From Azolla caroliniana (Eukaryota > Polypodiophyta), in the NCBI GenBank assembly GCA_043228905.1, contig JBHGNT010000004.1, positions 8,928,001-8,992,000 of the forward strand: 64,000 nt of DNA. Direction: 5' to 3'. Within the stretch, counting starts at the first letter, position 1; every line of letters begins with the position of its first letter. Below, piece after piece: positions 52,179 to 61,590 of the stretch. A program made the translations under genes and the position numbers. The notes under the pieces are model-generated. The model saw only the letters and a program-made list of their open reading frames with translations, ran no database searches and had not been told where the DNA came from.

Positions 52179-52592
52179 TGTAAACGATTACTTGCAGAAG
52201 TGTTAGAAAACAGAGAAGGTAGGGAATACACACAGTACACGGGAGAGACAGAGAGAGCAGAACTTCAAGGCTATATTCAAAAACAATAAAAACACTCTGT
52301 GTATACAACTATGCTCAGTAGCATTATTTATACAAGTCCTCGTGGGACTGACAGAAGTACCGCATACTTCAATGCTCACACGAGCATCTGACACTTACTA
52401 TGAGACTATAATTTCCTAGTAGTCTACGCTAATATTAGGCTTCCGGTTATTGATTGGATCTGGCTAACCGGCTCCCCAGCTCACCGGCCCTGTTACTTGT
52501 CGGCTCGGTTGCTCACAGCTTACCGATCCGTCTCGCTTGCTGGCTCATGCTTATTCAGCCGATCCGGCTCCAGTTGAGCTTGCCGCTCAACA
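52179..52592 (-). repeat. R 5' LTR
   Basis: 414 bp, the same ends and length as the 3' LTR. GA-rich run near 52245-52258. Confidence 0.92.
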
Positions 52593-52597
52593 GGTCA

Positions 52598-53712
52598 TAA
52601 TGATGTTCGGGTTAAAAACTACTCCAGCCACATTTCAAAGAGTCATACAGGAAATTTTTGCTGAGTACATTCCAACATTCATGCATGTCTACAGTCGGAA
52701 GTCAGAACATTTTGAACATTTGCAATTGTGTTTGGAACGATGTCGGAAAGGTCGGCTTAGCTTGAATCTGGCTAGCTACGCGTTCGGGGTTACCAGTAGA
52801 CCACTATTAGGGTACATTGTCAGTCAAGAAGGAATTGCAGTTGACCCAGACAAGGTCAAGGCGATATTAGATGCACCGGCACCAACCAATGTTGAGAGCC
52901 TTAGTCGATTTTTAGGGTAAATAAAATGGCATAGTTGGATGATCAAATATCTTGTTGATGTTGCCATTCCACTACATACAATAGTACATAAAACGCCTTT
53001 CCAATGGACGATTGTGGAGCAAGATGCATACGAATGTCTAAAGAAAATGCTCTCTAGAGTTCCGGTTATCCAACCACCTAATTGGAACAAACCATTTAAT
53101 GTGTTTGTCGATGCATCCAATGTAACAATCGGAAGCGCACTAATGCAGTTATCCGAACCAAGCTGGTACAGAGCAGTTTACTACGCTAGTCGGAAACTAT
53201 CCACAACTGAAAGGAATTATTCGACAACTGAAAGGGAAGCTTTGAGAATGATTTACAGTATCAACAAATTTCGACACTACCTTCTAGGGAACAAATTTAC
53301 ATTCCATGTGGATCACTCTACTTTACTATATTTGATATCCAAACAAGAATTAACCGGCAAACTGGCACGTTGGACGCTATTACTTCAGGAATTTGAATTC
53401 GACATTCTGCATAGGCCAGGTGTGCAACATGCCATCGCAAATTACCTTAACCGATTAGAGTCGGGAGAAGAGTGCATAGGAGTTAAAGGTGATTTTCCGA
53501 ATGGCCAACTCTTTCGAGTAGAGGCGGTACGAGTGCAGGAAATAAATGAGGAGATCGAGGATGCTTGGATTACAGAAATGACAATTTTTCTTATGATAGG
53601 GTTACCACCCAAGAATCTATCATCAGACGAAAGAAAACGGTTAGCAGTTCGCAGCCGGAATTTTTGTCTTTTAAATGACACCTTGTACCATAAAGGAGTT
53701 GATGGAATTTAG
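52598..53712 (+). pseudogene. F reverse transcriptase second half and RNase H
   Basis: Resumes MMFGLKTTPATFQRVIQEIF. The catalytic position reads TFMHVYS, where gypsy elements have an Asp pair, so it is dead. It continues with PLLGYIVSQEGIAVDPDKV and a stop at 52918-52920, then RNase H (FNVFVDASNVTIGSALMQLS, TTEREALRMIYSINKFRHYL, FHVDHSTLLYLIS). Ends LLNDTLYHKGVDGI. Confidence 0.88.
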
Positions 53713-54075
53713 CAATGAGATGTATGACAATTTGAGAAAGAGATAATTCTTCGAGAATCTCACTATGGTATCGCAGGAGGGCACTATGCCGGCAAAACTA
53801 CTGCTCAGAAAATTTAGAACTGTGGGTTATGGTGGCCGACAGTTATGAGAGATTCAATCGAATATTGTCGGAAATGCGATTTATGTCAGAGAATGGGTCA
53901 ACCTACTGAAAAAGACAAGATGCCATTTCAACCCGTTTTGCCTTTGGAACCATTCCAGAAATGGGGATTAGACTTTGTCGGCCCATTTAAACCAGCAACA
54001 ATTCGAACAGGGAATCGATACATCATAGTAGCCACTAATTACTTCACTAAGTGGGTAGAGGGTAAACCTTTACGG
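53713..54075 (+). pseudogene. F integrase zinc domain and core start
   Basis: ESHYGIAGGHYAGKTTAQK and [11 protein letters not shown] give the HHCC domain. [20 protein letters not shown] holds the first catalytic Asp. Interrupted at KPLR by T. Confidence 0.85.
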
Positions 54076-54637
54076 TGTCATGAAGATTTTCGGCGATAGT
54101 GTGAAACTTGTAAGGAACATACGAAATCGAGCATGGTTCTTCTCACGAAATATAAAACAATAATAGTAAAGATACTATTTTAAATAAGTTTAATATCTTG
54201 GTACAAAAAGATGGAGGTCTTGAAGAGCTTTTGAATGTACTTTACTACGTAGGAAACGGACAATCTAAGTGTCAAGTTATGTGGGTATGAAGTTTGCAAA
54301 GAAGAAGAGGAAAATATGTGATATCCCACATAGATAGGACAAATACAGAACCCACCATATATAAGGCAGAGCAAAAGCTATTATCCTTGTGTCTATGTGT
54401 GGAGCATAGAAAGGTTAAGTTGTATGACTTAACGAATGGATATAGCCAAATGCATATGTTTTGGACGAATCCGGCGACAACGACCGACGACAGTGTCCGA
54501 CAGGATCCGGCATCTGACATCACTTGGCGACCGCGACCGATGGAGCCGATGAGATGACGACCAGACGGAGAAATGCCTTGTAAAAATACATTAATAATAA
54601 AAAACATATATATGTGTGTATATTCAAAAGGAGTGCA

Positions 54638-54702
54638 ATTGAAGACTTGATCCTTGCACCTCCACATTGAAAGTCTATAAACTTACCACTAGGCTATGTC
54701 AT
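54638..54702 (-). other. tRNA-like unit in T, antisense to element
   Basis: The minus strand has TAGCCTAGTGGTAAGT (A-box-like) and GTGCAAGGATCAAGTC (decayed B-box). Homologous to the units in C and S. Confidence 0.55.
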
Positions 54703-54780
54703 TTCTTTAGAAGTGTTTTCCCTATCATTATAATTTTACATGTAAATTCTTATATTAGAGCTTAATTGAGTGAGATGTGA

Positions 54781-54883
54781 TGCATGAGCGCCAAATGGCA
54801 AACATGCATCACATTCATTCCATGCATTGTATGCATGTCTTGTACCCTCACATGCATCATATGCATGGGTGTGTCTATAAAAG
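54781..54883 (+). promoter_or_regulatory. T LTR promoter module: E2F-like site, RY cluster, TATA
   Basis: GCGCCAAA (54788-54795), at least four CATGCA-type motifs to 54868, then TATAAAAG (54876-54883). Same order as in S and C. Confidence 0.6.
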
Positions 54884-55171
54884 GATGGATGAAAAGGATC
54901 AAAGGAATGTTATGTTTTGATTCAAAAATTTAAGAAGAAGAAAATTTCGTTCTCCAATTGATGATATATCTTGTCTCTCGGATCTAAAGTTAAAAGTTCG
55001 ATCTTATCTCTCTCACTCTCTATCTCTCTCTCGCCATCTCAATCTCTCTCCCTCAAACTATCTTAAATCCTTTCTCGCTAAAGCTAGTGGGTGCTTTGAG
55101 TCCTTCCGGTCCAGAACCTCGACGGTTCTGCCTCATGATCCGCACATAGAGACAGATCTTCACAACAACGA

Positions 55172-55870
55172 GATAACATGGCAGCGTCGACAGCAAAATT
55201 TCTATACGAAAGTATATGGTGCCGATATGGGTGTCCAATTGAATTGGTAAGTGGCCAAGGTACACATTTTATTAATAAAATTGTACATGAATTATCCACA
55301 TATTATGCAGTGGTTCATAAGAAAAGTACTCCTTATTACCTTCAAGCAAATGGCTTAGCGAAGTCGACAAATAAAACGCTACAAATGATACTCAAGAAAA
55401 TAGTCAATGAAAATCGTATAGATTGGGATCAGAAACTGAATAGTGCCTTATGGGCATATAGGACTTCATATAAGACTTCTATAAAATCAACACTCTGAAT
55501 TCAAGCAACAGAAAGGTTAGATGAGCTACAATCGGAACAAATTCGGAAAGAAGAATTACTGCTATTAGAGGAAAGTCAGATACAAGCTATGATACATTTA
55601 GAGCACAAGCAATGACAAACGAAAGCATTTTTTGACCTTCACCGTCAACATGCAAAGAAACAGTTCGCAATCGGAAAACTGATGTTAGTGTTTCAAATAA
55701 AAATGGGGTCTATGCCCGAGAAGCTTTGATTTCGATAGACGGGACCATTCTGGATTATTAATAGCAAAAATGGTACGTACCAAGTCGGAGCCCTGTCCGG
55801 GGACATTCTCCTGAAATGGGTAAATGGTTTTCAGCTTAAACCCTATCACGGGTCAATACTGGAGAACCCC
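55172..55870 (+). pseudogene. F integrase core end and C-terminus
   Basis: AASTAKFLYESIWCRYGCPI, then LVSGQGTHF, where the usual catalytic Asp is Gly. ANGLAKSTNKTLQMIL has Lys where the catalytic Glu is expected. A stop at 55496-55498 is followed by IQATERLDELQSEQIRKEEL and a GPF-type end (TGPFWIINSKNGTYQVGALS). Confidence 0.84.
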
Positions 55871-56123
55871 TTTCATGCAACATCCTCCGCAACAAGACGT
55901 GGTAGATGTCACAGACACACACACAATATATATATATATATAGATAGATATATCTTGGCAAAAAGTAATTGTTAGAAAACGAAATCTTGGGGAAGTCTTT
56001 GTCACACTATAAGTAAACTGGTGGTAATAATGCATGCACACATTACAAGAGTAGTGGAGCCATTATTACTATTTTTGGACTATTACTTACATTAATAGTA
56101 GCTTTCTCTATTCCCTAGGCATC
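55871..56123 (+). other. F spacer between integrase and extra frame, possible splice acceptor
   Basis: About 250 bp with a short TA repeat (55926-55941). It ends in CTTTCTCTATTCCCTAG at 56102-56118, six bases before the ATG of the extra frame. A pyrimidine tract plus AG is what a plant 3' splice site looks like. Confidence 0.45.
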
Positions 56124-58721
56124 ATGCAACGATTCATTTCCTTAAAACCTATTTCTTCAACTTCTGTGTCACCACAAAAACAGAAGCGTATTCGTGATGT
56201 AAAGTTTTCTGCTCTTCCCCGCCATAGCCTAAAGCTTTCTTCACAAAACTCCAACCTCTCTCTCGAAGACAAAATAATGCCAATCCTTGTTTCTGATAAC
56301 CTGTGCCAGTGGCTCGTGAACAAGAATCTGTAGGGTTTCATCAAGGTTGCAGAGGCAGAGCCCCACCCTCGTGCTGCATAACTTCTGCATCAAATCGATG
56401 TCTCCAAAATTATGAACAAACAGGTACACCGAGTATTGGAATTAAAATGAGAAGGCTTTGATGATTTCCAAAAAATGGACAAGGACATGCAAAAGTCGTA
56501 TTTCGGAGAATATTCTCCCTCGGCCAAAGCTTTTCAAACACAAGGAGGGGAGGACGAATTTTTTCATGAAGTGGCCAAATGTTTGTTAGAAGTGGGATTT
56601 GTTAGTCCCCGATTTTACTGCATGCCCAAAAAGAGAGTCGACTTCATAATTGCCACGTATGAGGGCGAAATTTTTGACTGGGGGTTGCTGTCAACAGAAG
56701 CTCTATGGGAGCAACTGTATGGGGTGCAAAAAGGGAAACCAATGAAGCCGATCTTTGCTCGCTGGTTGTCGGTGCTTTTTCCGACATAGAGATCGGAAAA
56801 CCGACAAGAAGAATAGGGCCACCACGGCCACAACCAGCTTCCTGACCCCAATGACAAGTACAACATGAGGAGTGGCAAGAAGCAGAATCGACGCAGGTCG
56901 ATGCCACTCAACCAGAACCCGAACCACAACAACCGGTACCCTCACCAATTCCCAAGTCGACACAAAATCCCCAACCCGACTCTGTACCTGTCCCACAACC
57001 ACCCCAACCTAATCAAGAATCGGCACCTGTTGAACCTGACCAACCAATGCAACAACAACGTCAAGTAAAGGAAAGGGCTCAACGCTTTCCGTAGGCTCAA
57101 CAAGAGGAACCTGCACAAAAAAAAGGAGAGAAAAGAGGAACAAGCTATGCAGCCCACACAAGTACCTTGTGTCAATCCAAACGACACAACCAGAATCCAG
57201 AAAGGTCAGTCATCAGTAACAACGGTGTGAGAAGCAACTGCATTCTCCGACATCCCCCTAGCACCACACAAACTTGCTGTCATTCTACAATTTGGCACTT
57301 CTTATGAATTAGTAGAGTGGTTGGCCCGTAGATTACAGGAGCTGTTGGAGCGAATGGCACTGGAGCACCGGGATCAGATAATGATCCAGAAATCATTAAG
57401 TGGAGTTGTTGACATGAGAAAAATAAGGGAGAAGTCATCCAGATGCCACCATTGCATGAGGCTCTAGTAGAGGTACATAGAGAATATGAAAAGGCAAGCC
57501 GAGCAGCCAAGGATATGGCTGATTTGTATAAAAAGGCAACGGCAGCATCGGAAATTTTGAATGCTCAATGCACAAATAAGCAAGCCGAAAACCAGCAGTT
57601 GTTAAAACGACTTCAATAGACAAAAGAACAACTGTAGAAAACAAAGGAAGAATTGTTGTAGCAGACTTCATCAAGCAGCCCCTTAGAGTCTGATCCAGAC
57701 CCGCAACAAAAATTACAACAGGCAGAAGCCAGAGCTGAGAAAGTCGAAACCCGATCAAAGAAAATAAAGGATCGGTTACAATTAACAAAAACGGAAGTCG
57801 GCAAATGGCTAGATGCCAAGGACAATTTGATAAAAAGGTTGTGCCGACAATTAGCACAACAACAGGAAACCACGCACCAACAAGCAGAACGGGTCGAAGA
57901 GCTCGAAGAGTATGTCAAGGTTCAAGAGGAATACTACGCAGAATAGCTGGTGGAAAAGGAAACTCTGCTCACTCAACTGAATGAGAAATATGCTCGAGAG
58001 CAAGAGGAATGGGCATCCACATAATCAAATTTAGAACAGCGGTGTGCAAACCTGGAAGCCATCCGAGCAACGGCAACTCGACTTGTTAGTCGCTCAAGCA
58101 CGATTGATGCAAGTAGAGGGTGCAACCAATGCACAGATCACTGATTTACGGAAGGCATTGGCAGAAGCACAATTCTGGATGAGTATGGGCGGGGAAAAAA
58201 TACGCACAATACTGAAACGCCACAAACTCAAAACCTTAGAAATGGTAACCGAGTCAATGGATAAGGGCTGGAAGACCTGGTCGGCACAAGCAACATAACT
58301 TCAACTTCTACGAGCCGACAGGGACAACCGGAAGGCACAAGGACAAGGCTTTTTCAAAATGTCGAAAGAAGCAATATCAATTGTTCAAGAAGATATTGCT
58401 AAAGATTTGTATGACATGGCAGCTTGTCACTGCGAAGAAATTAGTCGACTCATGCAAGAATTCGATAAACATGACATCGACACAGTTGTTCAGTTGGACG
58501 CCTTTGAAGGTGAAAGACAAAGCCAAATTTCAGGGCTCGGTGCACCAGAGCCAGTTGCACCACCACTACCACGACCATCGACCGACGATACACAACAACC
58601 TGTAGATTCAAACGACGACGATAAGGAGAGCCAACAACACGAACCTTCCCTGTTTGATATTTTGCAGGACGGCGCTGAAGATGAATTGGACGAGGACCTT
58701 CCTCCCGACCAACCAGCATAG
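56124..58721 (+). pseudogene. F extra 3' reading frame (predicted coiled-coil protein)
   Basis: About 865 codons with several stops (mostly TAG) and frameshifts. Part 1 (56124-56789) looks globular: MQRFISLKPISS, IMPILVSDNLCQWLVNKNL, DEFFHEVAKCLLEVGFVSPR. Part 2 (about 56875-57110) is Pro/Gln/Glu-rich. Part 3 (about 57460-58300) has heptad-like Leu/Ala/Glu/Lys/Gln runs (EKVETRSKKIKDRLQLTKTE, QAERVEELEEYVKVQEEYYA). Part 4 (58359-58721) starts MSKEAISIVQEDIAKDLYDM and ends very acidic. No transmembrane segment or signal peptide is seen. It sits where Athila-type gypsies carry an env-like gene. Function unknown. Confidence 0.65.
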
Positions 58722-58772
58722 AAGGGTATCGTGGGTTTGTCGCGCAAGGCCCTGGTCCACGAGCGTGCCAAG

Positions 58773-59245
58773 TGTTACCCAGACAAAGGGGCGGACGGAT
58801 ATAATGGGGAAGCGTCGGAGTCGGAGGTTCAGAATCAAAGTCGAAGTCGGATAGAGGAATAGGATCGATGAGTCATCATTTTGCCGAATAATAGTTAATA
58901 CTGAAAATTATAGTTAGTTACAAGTTTTGTAGTTCTTGCCGATAGGGCAATATGTATTTCTTGATGAGGAAGTCCTTCAAGATTTCCTATAAAAAGGAAC
59001 CGAAGGCATTGTAAAATCTATCGTTTTACTTTTAGTAATATAAGTTTAGTTGTAGGAAATCTCGGTTTGCAACTGTTTATTTTCCGTCAATCTATCCTAC
59101 TATAATTGTATTACGTAAGTAACGATCTCGATGTTGGCGTAACATCGATAAGATTATAGTAACTTAGTATCTATTCGCACAACCACAATTCTTTGATAGA
59201 ACGTTCAGTATGAAATGTTCGAACTCCGCTGTGTGTCAGCCGAAC
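58773..59245 (+). repeat. F 3' LTR, left part (cut by O)
   Basis: Starts TGTTACCCAGACAAAGGGG and is uninterrupted at the H target site (AGATTATAGTAAC). Reaches GTCAGCCGAAC, where O enters, just before the expected end. Confidence 0.88.
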
Positions 59246-59647
59246 TGAAAAACAATAGCATGTGGAAGCAATAGAAAACCGAACACAGAAATGCAGGTTT
59301 AATGAAGAGCTTGAATATACACAGTACGCGGGAGAGACAAAGAGAGAGAGAGAGTGCACATAAAAACTCAATTCAAAAATAATACTCAATCTGTACATAG
59401 GATGTGCTCAGTGAGCACTTTTATACAAGTCCATACGGACTGACAAAAGTACTGACACGTACTTCAATGCTCATAAGTGATCTCTACACTAACTCCCAAA
59501 ATATATTCCTACGCGGAATATCTTTCCAACGGCCTTGCGGTTTACACACTACTACGACTTACGTTATGCGTACTATTTTACGCACCCAGTCTACGCATTG
59601 GGTCATGCACAGTGTTACACACCCAATGTTGAGCTTGTCACTCAACA
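59246..59647 (-). repeat. O 3' LTR
   Basis: 402 bp; on the minus strand TGTTGAGTGACAAGC to ATTGTTTTTCA. The inner flank is a polypurine run (minus strand TTGAGGGGGAT). GA run near 59340. Confidence 0.86.
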
Positions 59648-59798
59648 ATCCCCCTCAAGCTCAACTTGAGGTTCCGTCCGCTCTTCCGGATCTACGCTCC
59701 AGTTCCTTTTGGCTTCACGCCTTGCTTGCGCTCCTCAACCTGTTCGATTCCGCGCGCCTCGACCCTTCCGGTCGGCTTGTCTGCTCACACGGCCCTTC

Positions 59799-60186
59799 TC
59801 AGCTTCCTTGTTGTTGCGGTGTTGGCGCCTCTTCTGTTGCCTTCTCTTCCGCTTGGCCCTTGGTTGATTCAACGTATCCGAACCGGCTCGGCTTCCTCCG
59901 ATCGGTTTTCGCTCTCATCGGAGTTGGTTGTCTCCAACTCGTCTTCAGTCTTCTCGCCCTTGATGGCTTTGTCTCCCCCACGCTTGGTTGGCTTTGGCTC
60001 TTTCTTTTGACTGCTCCCCTTATGTCCGCTTTCGGAATCTTCCACGGATCCGCCCTCGGCTTCTTCAGCCGATCCGAAATCGAATTCGTCATCCGAATCG
60101 GCGTCACAGTCTTCTCGAACTTCTCTCCTCCTTCCATGGTCATTCGGGACGTCTCTCCCCCTCAAGTTCAGCACATCGAGGTGACG
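59799..60186 (-). pseudogene. O charged extension after RNase H
   Basis: Directly after RNase H the same frame continues through LRHLDVLNLRGRDVPND and about 100 acidic/basic residues (DCDADSDDEFDFGSAEEAEG, SSQKKEPKPTKRGGDKAIKG). R has the equivalent region at 47385-47813. Here it is an in-frame C-terminal fusion to pol. Confidence 0.62.
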
Positions 60187-61590
60187 CAACCCAAGCGCAC
60201 CATAGAATTGTTGCAACTTGTCCAGACCAAGAGGCTTGGTGAAGATGTCAGTGGTTTGCCGATCCGTCGGAACATACTGAAGTTCGACTTCACCGGAGAG
60301 GACATGCTCACAGACGAAATGGTAGTGCACCTCAATGTGCTTAGTCCGGGCATGGAAGACGGGGTTCTTTGCTAGCTGGATGCTACTGAGGTTGTCGTAG
60401 TAGATTTTCGTTAGATCGGATACCTCCACCTGCAGATCCTTAAGTAGCCGCTTCAACCATATGGCTTCACATGTCGCGATAGCCGCTCCTCTATACTCGG
60501 CTTTGGTGCTCAACAGCACAACTGTCGGCTGCTTCTTGCTACTCCACGCGATCGCGGCACTCCCAAGAGAGAACGCAAAACCGGACGTGGATCGGCGATC
60601 GGCGAAGTTGCCGGCCCAATCGGCATCGGTGTAGCCGACCAACTGCGGGGTTGTACCAGTCCGATATAGTAACCCCCGGTCCTTAGTGCCGCTTACGTAC
60701 CACAGTACGCATTGCGCACACTGAAGGTGCTCCTCGGTAGGTCGTGCCATGAACTGACTAATCACCCCGACCGGGTAGTTGAGATCTGGTCAGGTGATGG
60801 TCAAGTATATAAGGCTTTCGACTATTTTTCGGAACCTCGTCGAGTCGCATACCTTTCCGGAATCGGGGCGAAGCTTGACGGTTCTATCCAGAGGAGTCGA
60901 GACAGACTTACAGTCGGCCATCCTGAATTTGAAGAGCATACTCAACACGTAATGTCGTTGGCTGATCAGTATGCCTTCGGGGGTGCGGATCACTTCGATC
61001 CCCAGGAAGTAATGAAGGTCCCCCAGATCCTTCATGTCGAATGATGTCGCAAGCTAGAGCTTCACGCGGTCGATTTCACTTAGGTCGGCACCGGTGATGA
61101 CCAAGTCATCAACATAAAGTAAAATACTAACCGGCCTGAGTCGACCTTTCCGGATGAACGGTGAGGAGTCCGATTTTGACGTCGCAAAGCCCATCCTACA
61201 CAATTGTTGTGTGATCTTCGCATTCCAGGCACGCGGGGCTTGCTTTAGTCCGTAAAGGAACTTCTTCAACCGGCACATCGCCGAAGTGTTCGTTCCGGAG
61301 TGAAATCCGGGGGCCTATACCATGTACACCTGTTCCTCAAGCTCACCTTGCAGGAACGCATTCTTTACATCCATCTGATGTAAGTGCCACCCCTTTGCCA
61401 CAGCTACCGCGAGCAAAACACAGACAGTCGTCATCTTCGCGACCGGTGCAAACGTCTCATCGTAGTCAATGTTGTGTTGTTGCGCATAACCTTTTGCTAC
61501 TAATCGGGCCTTGTATCGGTTGACCAAGCCGTCAATGTTGTACTTGACTTTGTACACCCACCTACATCCGATCGGCTTCACACCTTTCGG
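60187..61590 (-). pseudogene. O reverse transcriptase and RNase H
   Basis: 61315-61581 has [20 protein letters not shown] and [20 protein letters not shown]. 61054-61278 has [20 protein letters not shown] and ILLYVDDLVITGAD with the YVDD box. 60790-61035 has MKDLGDLHYFLGIEVIRTPE. 60187-60765 is RNase H (GYTDADWAGNFADRRSTSGF, YYDNLSSIQLAKNPVFHART). Confidence 0.87.

Larger units (their letters stand above)
46827..52592 (-). mobile_element. Ty1/copia element R, full length, duplication GGTCA
   Basis: 5766 bp with 414-bp LTRs at both ends (46827-47240 and 52179-52592). GGTCA at 46822-46826 and 52593-52597 flanks it. Gag, protease, integrase, reverse transcriptase, RNase H and an extra C-terminal region are in order on the minus strand. 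The LTRs differ at roughly 25 positions (about 6 percent, counted by eye). Integrase DDE and YVDD boxes are kept, but several stops break the polyprotein. Confidence 0.94.
54076..55167 (+). mobile_element. Solo LTR T (gypsy C-like), duplication ACGG/ACGA
   Basis: 1092 bp, TGTCATGAAGATTTTCGGC to GATCTTCACAACA. ACGG at 54072-54075 and ACGA at 55168-55171; F integrase is continuous across it. Same regulatory layout as C and S. Confidence 0.88.

Noticed and set aside
54955-55010. Second (sense) tRNA-like unit in T
   Set aside because: Only weak A- and B-box resemblance (AAAAGTTCGATC); too poor to list as a feature.
56124-58721. Calling the extra F frame an envelope gene
   Set aside because: Position fits, but I see no signal peptide, transmembrane helix or fusion-type motif.
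59246-59647. LTR read as the 5' LTR of M (tandem copias sharing an LTR)
   Set aside because: A polypurine tract belonging to O directly adjoins its right end, and the F LTR ends at its left, so it is the 3' LTR of O.
59404-60375. Long plus-strand frame of 323 codons
   Set aside because: Exactly antisense to the O RNase H and extension; shadow of the real frame.
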